A stretch of 64,000 nucleotides of DNA from Symbiodinium natans (lineage: Eukaryota > Sar > Dinophyceae > Suessiales > Symbiodiniaceae). The position numbers and the translations under genes were made by a program. The notes under the pieces were generated by a model. That model did no database searches. It was not told the origin of the DNA and worked only from the letters and a program-made list of their open reading frames with translations. The stretch spans positions 182,001 to 246,000 of the forward strand of contig CAJNDS010002360.1 in NCBI GenBank assembly GCA_905221605.1, given 5' to 3'. The first letter of the stretch is position 1. Each line of letters starts with the position of its first letter. Shown one piece after another: positions 36,859 to 46,794 of the stretch.

Positions 36859-38750
36859 ACACTGAATTTTAGACCCTCTTAAACCCTTAAAGGCTGCGTA
36901 CGTGGGGTGGTTTTAAGTCCTGCTTATCGAGGTGGTAAGTGTTCGTAAGTTTCAACAAGCAAATTGTAAACCCCCTTAAACCCTTAAAGGCTGCGTATGT
37001 GGGCTGGTGCTAAGTCTTGCTTATCGGGGGGGAAGTGTTCCTCAGTTTCAAGAAGCAAATATATATGTAACACAGAATTTTAAACCCCCTTAAACCCTTA
37101 AAGGCGGCGTATGTGGGGTAGTTCCAAGTCTTGCTTATCGGGGGGGAAGTGTTCCTCAGTTTCGAGAAGCAAATATATATATAACACCGAATTTTACACC
37201 CCCTTAAACCCTTAAAGGCGGCGTATGCGGGGTGGTTCTAAGTCTTGCTTATCGAGAGGTACGTGTTCGTCAGTTTCAAGAAGCAAATGTATATGTAACG
37301 CTCAATTTTATACCCCCTGAAACCCTTAAAGGCTGCGTATGTGGGGTGGTTCTAAGTCTTGCTTATCGGGGGGTAAGTGTTCGTCAGTTTCAAGAAGCAA
37401 ATATATATGAAACACCGAATTTTAAACCCCCCTTAAACCCTTAAAGACGGCGTATGTGGGGTGGTTCCAAGTCTTGCTTATCGGGGGGTAGGTGTTCGTA
37501 AGTTTCAAGAAGCAAATATATATGTAACACTGAATTTTGAACCCCCTTAAACCCTTAAAGGCTGCGTATGTGGGGTGGTTCTAAGTCCTGCTTATCGAGG
37601 TGGTAAGTGTTCGTAAGTTTCAACAAGCAAATTGTAAAACCCCTTAAACCCTTAAAGGCTGCGTATGTGGGCTGGTGCTAAGTCTTGCTTATCGGGGGGG
37701 AAGTGTTCCTCAGTTTCAAGAAGCAAATATATAACACTAAATTTTAAACCCCCTTAAACCCTTACAGGCGGCGTATGTGGGGTTCCAAGTCTTGCTTATC
37801 GGGGGGTAGGTGTTCGTAAGTTTCAAGAAGCAAATATATATGAAACACTGAATTTTGAACCCCCTTAAACCCTTAAAGGCTGCGTATGTGGGGTGGTTCT
37901 CAGTCCTGCTTATCGAGGTGGTAAGTGTTCGTAAGTTTCAACAAGCAAATTGTAAACCCCCTTAAACCCTTAAAGGCTGCGTATGTGGGCTGGTGCTAAG
38001 TCTTGCTTATCGGGGGGGACGTGTTCCTCAGTTTCAAGAAGCAAATATATGTAACACCGAATTTTAAACCCCCTTAAACCCTTACAGGCGGCGTATGTGG
38101 GGTTCCAAGTCTTGCTTATCGGGGGGTAGGTGTTCGTAAGTTTCAAGAAGCAAATATATATGTAACACTGAATTTTGAACCCCCTTAAACCCTTAAAGGC
38201 TGCGTATGTGGGGTGGTTCTCAGTCCTGCTTGTCGAGGTGGTAAGTGTTAGTAAGTTTCAACAAGCAAATTGTAAACCCCCTGAAACCCTTAAAGACTGC
38301 GTATGTGGGGTGGTTCTAAGTTTTGCTTATCGGGAGCTAAGTGTCCGTAAGTTTTAAGAAGCAAATATCTATGTAACACCGAATTTTAAACCCCCCTTAA
38401 ACCCTTAAAGGCTGCGAATGCGGGGTGGTTCTAAGTCTTGCTTATCGAGGGGTAAATATTCGTCAGTTTCAAGAAGCAAATATATATGTAACGCTCAATT
38501 TTATACCCCCTGAAACCCTTAAAGGCTGCGTATGTGGGGTGGTTCTAAGTCTTGCTTATCGGTGGATAAGTGTTCGTGAATTTCAAGAAGCAAATGTATA
38601 TGTAACCCTGAATTTTAGACCCTCTTAAACCCTTAAAGGCTGCGTATGTGGGGTGGTTCTAGGTCTTGCTTGCCGGGGTGTAAGTGTTCGTAAATTTCAA
38701 GAAGCTGTGAGGGTTCCAGGTCTTGCTTGTCGCGGTCAGCCCCACTAGGT
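36427..38750 (+). repeat. About 113-bp tandem minisatellite, some 21 units
   Basis: Each unit runs from a GTCTTGCTTATCGGGG core through a TTTCAAGAAGCAAATATATATG stretch to a TTAAACCCTTAAAGG junction. Cores lie at about 36,440, 36,553, 36,667, 36,780 and onward to 38,666. A short variant lacks the ATATATG-to-ATTTT part, giving units near 95-100 bp. Three unit types follow one another in the same order at about 36,780, 37,468, 37,793 and 38,111, so there is a higher-order repeat of about 320 bp. One unit carries a (TA)n expansion at 36,823-36,855. The junction contains telomere-like TAAACCC heptamers. Confidence 0.93.
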
Positions 38751-40618
38751 CCTCAACAGGGGAACTTTCTAGGCTTTCGGCAAGACACCCCCGAAGCCTG
38801 AAACCCGAAACTCCCCAACATCTGTGTAAAAGCAAGCGATATACCTTAAACGTATGTACTTAAGGTCCTAGATTTTTTTTGCTTTATGATACTTAAAGAA
38901 CCCCATACAATGAGAGCGCGCAACATGACGCATTCCATGTTGTGGAGTGTATAAATGCATTTTGTCATGGGCAAAAAAATGACACACGTCAGGCCCTGAA
39001 CTGCGTCATCTTCTTCGTGAAAGACGAAGCATGACAGGACACATCTCAAGTCCTGACTATGTCATTGTTGTCCAGTAGAGGGCTACGCATAGCAAATGAA
39101 GTTCAAAAAGATTGACCCAGAGAATTTGACGGCTATTACGGTGTTTTCCACTGGGATAAATGAACAGGAATTATCAGGGAGGTTTCAGGGACCACGACTA
39201 GTTTCATGGTTGTTATGGTTCTTAAGGTTACCAATCCCATTGTGTTTTTGTTAGTTCGTTTTTCAGCTTCAGGCTAGATGGCGAAGAGTAAAGAACAAGA
39301 AACCCTGAAAACATTTAGGATGCGGTTGCAGCCATAACTTTCTTGACTTGACGAGGACAATGCTGGCTTTTGTGACTTCAAGCGCAGTACTGAACAATGG
39401 ATTTAAGGTTTGAGATTTGAGAGTACGGTTCTTAGACGGACAAGGCTTCGACAATTGCGGGCTTTGGGTATTGGAGTTCGGACGCTGGCGTTAGCGAGTG
39501 CACCATCTCGTCATGCTTCGACTGCATCAAGCCTTTGCTCAAGTTGTACGTCTTTTCTTCAGCGTTCTTGCGTTGTACCTCGCAGGCCAGCCTTTGCAGA
39601 TTACAGATTGAGCATCTGCAAGAAATTTATTTCTTTCGCTATAAATATTCAGGCGTCATGGGGAAGAGCAAGAAGCGCCAGTCGGGCAAGGACAAGAAAC
39701 ACCAGTCGCCGCACACGACGTGGAAGAAGAACTCCCGAGCGATGGCTCTCCTCTTAGTTTTTTTTTATTTTTTCGGCAACTTTGGCTCTGCATGTTAAAA
39801 TCAAGTTGATAAGGAACACCAGGAGTCCTTTCGCCAGAAAAAGAAGCAAGAGGAAGAGAACAAGAACAAGGCCATTCGACTGTAGACGTTCATACGAACT
39901 GGAGCATAGTATCTCTAACTGCAAGAATTTGTTTACATGAAGAGCAATATTACTATGCTAAGGAAATAGAGTTTTGTGCACTGCGCTGGAGGTGAAGTCT
40001 ATCATGAAGAAGACCCCGGAGCCTGCAAAGCAGATCCATTTCAAGGATGCGCCGAAGGCTGGCGTGAGCGATTAGAATGCTTAGTCGTAGTGTACGTTTC
40101 TCTAAGGTCATGATGGTGGACTCCTACAAGCACGAGAAACAGCTGTGGCTGTTCGCTTATTTTTTATGTTTAGACATGTTGAGACTTCCTGGAATGTCGG
40201 TATGCTCGTCTAGATTTTCACGAGGCACCACAACGACTGGCGCAATCCGCTTGTTTTGTGCAATACTTGCGGGCTCCGCCAGCATTTCTGGCAGGGCCGC
40301 ATGGAGGCAGCGGAACAACCGCATCCGTATTGACAATGATGTTTTAAATTTTACGTTGTCATGAGGGAGCTCCGGGAAAGTGTCATTTTGCTCAGTGGAA
40401 GTCGCCAGCTCATTGCCGAATTAATCTTTTTACGCTGTTTTCATCTCTTAACGCTTGAAGTACCCCCCCCCCCCCGCAATGAGGTTCGTCTGCGGACAAT
40501 GTCTTCTTCAGCCTGCATCGAAGCTTCACTCAACGCAGCCCGTCCTAATCAGATGTCTTATACATAAGAAGATTTTATCGCACCAGCGCAATCTAAGGTC
40601 GAGTAACCTGAGACGCTG
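38751..40618 (+). other. Start of the lower-GC compartment; short exon-like segments
   Basis: No gene can be named. Segments that look like short exons on plus are about 39,657-39,745 (starting M-G-K-S-K-K-R-Q-S-G, very basic), 39,815-39,885 (Lys/Glu-rich, ending TAG), about 39,990-40,070 (K-K-T-P-E-P-A-K-Q-I-H-F) and about 40,107-40,155 (V-M-M-V-D-S-Y-K-H-E-K-Q-L-W). They are separated by AT-richer sequence with plausible GT and AG edges, so they may be one spliced gene. A C run lies at about 40,465-40,477. Confidence 0.35.
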
Positions 40619-42898
40619 ATCGCAGAGCAGCAAGGCGATGCGGCGCCAAAAAAAAAGGCTAACCTTGCCTGAGTGCTGCGAATGCAACACTTGCGCTTCA
40701 ATTCAGCAGTCTCGTCAGGCGCTTCTTGCTAGTATTTAAATTAAATTACAATGTAGTGATATATACATGAGGATAAAGAGACTTGCCGCAACATTTTCAG
40801 CTCAAGTTGCTTGTGTCAACTCAAGCAGACTCGCCGGGAGTGACTTGCTTAAATTTATGAGTGTACTTCTTTCTTTTAACATTCGGCCGATGTATACTTG
40901 ATCGCGTTCACACCTTGGGGCAGACAACTGAACTGTGAAAGCGTACAGAAACATATTCATGTGCATGTTACATTTTTAAATGAGGCGCACCGAGAAGCAC
41001 ATGTGCCTCGGCAAAATTATATTTTTAGTTGCAAGGATGAATACATCATGCATTAACCTAAGGTCTTCGACGATGCGCTGGTCGAAAATGCGATGGTTGA
41101 TGGATGAAGATGAGCCTCCAAGCTTGACCTGTTCGTGTGGTTGCATTCGCTTGTCTAAAAGATCGTCAGGCTGGACCTTGACTTCGAGTCAAAGAACATA
41201 TCATCTTCTGCGAGCAGTTCATTGCTAGACAATTCTACACGACAAGCTAAAGCCAAAAAAATGAAGAAAACCAGGACGCGCGGTGCGTGTCCCTCGCTGG
41301 CGAGACGACGTGTGACTTGACTTTAAGCAAATAGGTGCAAGGATCTGATCTCAAAGTCTGTGCTGAGGACGTCCGACGCCGTGATCACGCCCGCCGAATT
41401 TTTAAAGCAGCAGCTGAGCTAATTTTTGTCAAAATTCCGATAGGCAATAAGCCTTTTCAGTAAGGCGCGCTGCCACTGGCCTGGCAGACGACTGCGAAGC
41501 AAAAGATCTGTGCTTGCCTCAGTACGGCCTGAACTATTTCATTTATATGTGTAAACTTTTCAAATAAGGAAATTCAAAGACGGACGTCGCCGTCGCGCAG
41601 TTACGTGTCAGGAACTTACTACAAAAACTTAAACAAGAATATCACGATCCGTTTTTTTTTTAGGGCTAATCGGTCCTGACGGACGACTGACAAGGAGAGT
41701 GCTGATTGCAAAAGTTGTGTTGAGTTTTGATTTCTCGTCATATATACTTATCCGTGCATGACAAGCAGGACGAACGTGGTGTTGAAGAAGATCCGTTTGG
41801 ACGCTGGTCCTGAGGTCAACGACGAGCTGCGCCCTAGACGAGAGTTTGCAGTGACATTTTTCTTGTCAAATGTGCGTTTAGACTTTAACGCCATGTCATG
41901 TTGGCGTATCTGCCAGGAAACCGGAAGATGAGTGTATGCAAACGCGGCGACTTCTCAACATGGAGTGGGGGTCTTAATGCTTGCATACAAACCGTAACTA
42001 AATGTTTCTCTCAACATAATGCGGCGGCCGAGGATTGCAGGCATCCACCACTGGCATCTTTTCCAGACACCTGTCTAGTATTTAGTTTAGAATAATATAC
42101 CCCTGCTGCCCCATTCATGCAGCTTTGCTCATAGGTCAGCCTCTGTGACGCACCCGAGCATCCTCAAGCTCGTCGAGATGGAGTAAAGGCCTCAGTTCCT
42201 TTGAGACCGCATGATAACATCACCGCACGCGCGTATATTGTCTAAGGTCTCGTGCAGCTGACCACTGCTCTGACATTGTCTGGACCTGGAGGTTGCAAGA
42301 ACGTTAATATTCTTAACATACATGAATATGTTACAATGAAACATGTCTATAAGAAATTTTATCAAGTATGTATGTATTCAGATCGACCGCTGCAACAAAT
42401 CCAAATATCGACGATGAGATCTTCAGCCTTCCTCGCGGACAGCATCAGTGTGGCTTAGCTTGTATTATTATTTTTTTTATTTTCGTATCATTGATATTAT
42501 TAATATTTTTAGTAATACTAGTATTATTATAACTATTTGTTTTACTAAAATATGATCGAAAAACAATGCATTACCATGACTGCAGGGAAGCCCATCGGGT
42601 TTTGCTTGAAGATGGACAGTATCTTTACTTGGTGTTTCTGAGCTGCATCTAAGATTCGAATGTCTCTCTACAACCCTTCACGCTTCAATGTTTAAGGCGA
42701 CACTTTGGCGAAGAATATAATGTTTCGGACCTTGACGACAAAGAAGACTGCAACGACAAAGGCTCATCGAGTTCTTGTTCTATGTGAGTTCTTTTTCTTG
42801 TGTTACGAATTAACAGAGGCATGCTCATGATCAAGATTGTCGCGATTCTCCTGGCGCAAGAGCTTTGCGCGCAAAGGGCTCATCTGATAAGCAGACTC
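40619..42898 (+). repeat. Tandem duplication, copy 1 (about 2.28 kb)
   Basis: This unit is repeated head to tail immediately downstream. The copies are clearly homologous along their whole length (I estimate around nine in ten bases), with small indels. Both start at a CAGAGCAGCAAGGCGA word and end at GCTTTGC-GCGCAAAG. Each contains short open segments that look like exons of one gene, for example about 41,757-41,880 and 42,700-42,782, the latter followed by GTGAGT. In this copy, frames that are open in copy 2 are sometimes interrupted, for example near 41,055. Confidence 0.9.
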
Positions 42899-45147
42899 AC
42901 GCAGAGCAGCAAGGCGAGGCAGCGCGCCAAAAAAAGGGCAAACCTGGCCTGAGTGCTGCGAATGCACGACTTGCGCTTCAATTCAGCAGTCTCGTCAAAC
43001 GCTTCATGCTATTATTTAAATTAAATTACAAGTTAGTGATATATACATGAGGATAAAGAGACTTGCCGCAATATTTTCAGCTCAAGTTGCTTGTGCCAAC
43101 TCAAGAAGACTCGCCGGGAGTGACTTGCTTAAACTTACGAGTGTACTCTTCTTTTCTTTTAACATTCAGCCGAGGTATACTTGATCGCGTTCACACCTTG
43201 GGGCAGACAACTGAACTTTGAAAGCGTACAGAAACATATTCATGTGCATGTTACATTTTTAAATGAGGCGCACCGAGAAGCACATGTGCCTCGGCAAAAT
43301 TATATTTTTAGTTGCAGGGATGAATACATCATGCATCAACCTAAGGTCTTCGACGATGCGCTGGTCGAAAATGCGATGGTTGATGGATGAAGATGAGCCT
43401 CCAAGCTTGACCTGTTCGTGTGGTTGCATTCGCTTGTCTAAAAGATCGTCAGGCTGGACGTTGACTTCGAGTCAAAGAACATATCATCTTCTGCGAACAG
43501 TTCCTCGCTACACAATTATACACAACAAGTTAAAGCAAAAAAAATGAAGAAAACCAGGACGCGCGGTGCGTGTCCCTCGCTGGCGAGACGACGTGTGACT
43601 TGACTTCAGGCGGAAAAAAATGCAAGGATCGGATCTCAACGTCTCTGCTGAGGACGTCGGACGCCGTGATCACGCCCGCCGAATTTTTGAAGCAGCAGCT
43701 AAGCTATTTTTTTTCAAAATTCCGATAAGCAATCAACCATTTCAGTAAGGCGCGCTGCCAGTGGCCTGGCAGAGGACTGCGAAGCAAAAGATCTGTGCTT
43801 GCCTCAGTACAGCCTAAACTTTTTAATTTATATGTGTAAAGTTTTCAAAATAAGGAAATTCAAAGACGGCCCTCGCCGTCACGCAGCTACGTGTCAGGAA
43901 CTTACTACAAAACTATCAATAAAATATGGCGACTCGTTTTTGTTTGAGGGCTAATCGGTCCTGACGGACGACTGACAAGGAGAGTGCTGGATGCAGAAGT
44001 TGTGTTGAGTTTTGATTTCTCGTCATATATACTTATCCGTGCATGACAAGCAGGACGAACGTGGTGTTGAAGGAGATCCGTTTGGACGCTGGTCCTGATG
44101 TCAACGACGAGCTGCGCCCGAGACGAGAATGTTAAGTGATGTTTTTCTTTTCAGATGTTCGCTTAGATTTAAACGCATGTCATGTTAGCGTATCTGCCAG
44201 GAGACTGGAAAATGAGTGTATGCAGACGCGGCGACTTCTCAACATGGAGTGGGGGTCTTAACTCTTGTATACAAACCATAACTAAATGTTTCTCCTTACA
44301 TAATGCGGCGGCCGAGGATTGCAGGCATCCACCACTGGCATCTTTTCCAGACACCTGTCTAGTATTTAGTTAGAATAAGATACCCCTGCTGCCCCATTCA
44401 TGCAGCTGTGCTCATAGGTCAGCCTCTGTGACGCACCAGAGCATCCTCAAGCTCTTCGAGATGGAGTAAAGGCCTCAGTTCCTGTCAGACCGCATGACAA
44501 CAACACCGCACGCGCGTATATTGTCTAAGGTCTCGTGCAGCTGACCACTGCTCTGACATTGTCTGGACCTGGAGGTTGCAAGAACGTTAACATTCTTAAC
44601 ATACATAAATATGTGACAATTATACATTTCCATAAGAAATTTTATCAAGCATGTATGTCTTCAGGTCGACCGATGCAACAAATCCAAATATCGACGATGA
44701 GATCTTCAGCCTTCCTCGCGGACAGCATGAGTGTAGCTTGGCTTGTATTATATTTTTAGTAATAGTAGTATTATTATAATTATTTGTTTTATTAAAATAT
44801 AATCGAAAACAATGCATTACCATGACTGCAGGGCAGCCCATCGGGTTTTGCTTGAAGATGGACAGTATCTTTACTTGGTGCTTCTGAGCTGCATCTAAGC
44901 TTCGAATGTCTCTCTACAATCCTGCACGCTTCAATTTTTAAGGCGACACTTTGGCGAAGAATATAATGTTTCGGACCTTTACGACAAAGAAGACTGCAAC
45001 GACAAAGGCTCATCGAGTTCTTGTTCTGTGTGAGTTCTTTTTCTTGTGCTAGGAATTAACAGAGGCATGCTCATGGTCAAGATTGTCGCGATTCTCCTGG
45101 TACAAGGGCTTTGCACGCAAAGGACTCGTCTGATGAGCAGACTTACG
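42899..45147 (+). repeat. Tandem duplication, copy 2 (about 2.25 kb)
   Basis: Near-copy of 40,619-42,898. Here the frame 43,181-43,390 is open for 69 codons (contains N-E-A-H-R-E-A-H-V-P-R-Q), and an exon-like piece at 42,865-43,010, spanning the junction, encodes a Lys/Gln-rich helix. No protein family is recognisable. Point differences fall in open segments and spacers alike, so I see no clear sign that the coding sense is maintained. Confidence 0.9.
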
Positions 45148-45261
45148 TGCGAATCATATTAAATTACATGTCATCGAGATTTGCATTGATACGGAAAGGA
45201 CGTAATTCGTACTACGTCCGAAACAATATTCCCAGGCGTCGACGTCGAGGCGGCATAAAAT

Positions 45262-45920
45262 ACTAGACCACACATATTCATCATGAGTCCTTGCGTTTAC
45301 GCAGATGCTGTGGTTCGCCCCGAGAAGAGAAACTTGGCATTCGTTGTTAATCCTGCGCGCAGCAAGAAGTTGAAACATAAAAGTATGATGATCTGCAGAC
45401 ACGAGGCAAAGACAAGTTCCAGGATGTCTGCTTGATCGACTGCTTTCGTGCACACGGCCTCAAAGCCCCGTATGAGCGCGACGGACCCATGTCAGCCCTC
45501 ATAGATGGGAACAATGTTTTGGGATCCTTTCAGTGTCTCGGCTGCATTGCGTGATTTAAATCAATGAAGTGCTCCATGTAAAAGATGAAGATAAGGAAGA
45601 CTCTGGTGTGGATCCCTGAGAAGACCATTCTTCAAAACGGCAACTATATCATCGCGACACTGAACCATTTCGTTGCTGTCCGCCTGGATGAAGAACGGTT
45701 CAGCGTCAATCTGACTCGCAAACGGCATACGTGGAAGCCTGCGAGTGTGGATCTGGACCTGAAGGCAGTCACGGCTAATGATTTTCTGTACAAACATGAA
45801 GTCGTAACAGTGCCTCCTGCGCAGGTGGCTCTGTATATTTCTGCTGCTTCTGGCAAGATTTTTATCAACCCAGCGATGGCTGATCGTGTATTTCGATTGG
45901 AGGATCCGTTTAATCGATAA
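45262..45920 (+). CDS. Two exon-like segments, possible papain-fold (Josephin-like) protease fragment
   Basis: The segment at about 45,400-45,555 has an open frame with D-C-F-R-A-H-G-L and S-F-Q-C-L-G-C. The segment 45,585-45,920, ending TAA, has N-G-N-Y-I-I-A-T-L followed by N-H-F-V-A-V-R-L and F-S-V-N-L. A Gly-rich approach to a His followed by hydrophobic residues and a later Asn is the layout of the His/Asn half of Josephin-like and other papain-fold deubiquitinases. The matching catalytic Cys segment is not clear. The splice between the two segments is not resolved. This could equally be an unrelated domain. Confidence 0.3.
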
Positions 45921-46794
45921 CATAATCGTATTTTCCTGAGTCAAAATCGTATCAGGACATTCGCGAGAATTCTGACGTTCTTGACACTGCCGCTGGCGAT
46001 ATTATTGGATCTGGCATGGAGTGACTCGCCAGCTGCGTAAGACTCTAATTGATTCATTAAAGTTCAACACACTTCCCGAGGTCTTGGACGCCGCGAGCAC
46101 TCCTGCCCAGAATGACTAATGTTGCGACTTGGCTTTCACGCTTGTGCAAGTTCAGATGCCTTCAGTAAACCTCTGCCTCATGAATGAATGCTTGTTGGTC
46201 CAGGTGTGGATGTCCGAGGAGGTCTTCAGCAAAACAAAGTCTTGAATACACCTAAGAAATTGTTATTTTATGGGTCGCATTTTCATAGAGTAGTCAAACA
46301 AGAATCGATGCAAAGATCCTATCAAGCCAGTGAATTAGCCTTGATCTCCTCAAATTAACCAGTGTGTGTGATAGCGGAAATAGCCTGAGACGAAGATAAC
46401 AGAAAATTCAGCACAAATGCGCTTGCAGGCTTTTGCACACCAGACGAACTGGTTTGGTCTGCGTTCATCGCCTCGGAATCGTATGCTTCCGTATCTTGCT
46501 TGATGTACATGTCATTTGTGACACATGTCATTTTTTTATTTACTTGTATGCTGCCGTGAAACAGGACTTGAGTTGTAATAGCCTATATATATATATATAT
46601 ATTTCTTTTTCAAACAGGTCCCTGGAAGATGTGGCCAGATTCACAGACAGAAAACGCAGGCGTGATTCGCGTGAGATGCCGCTTGAATTAATCATTCAAC
46701 CATTATTTTGTGTACATGAGTTCGCGTTTCTTGTTGCATGCGTGCGTACATCTGCTTGTACTAAAAAATTTAAACAGAAGTAACCTCAAAAAAA
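45921..46794. other. Spacer before the large open frames
   Basis: AT-rich, with stop codons in all frames apart from a possible short exon at about 46,619-46,690 on plus, which follows a good pyrimidine tract and AACAG. A (TA)n run lies at about 46,582-46,602. The promoter or 5' untranslated region of the downstream gene may lie here, but no motif is diagnostic. Confidence 0.4.

Noticed and set aside
36427-38750. Small open frames of about 60-70 codons in the minisatellite
   Set aside because: They repeat with the satellite period and are by-products of it.
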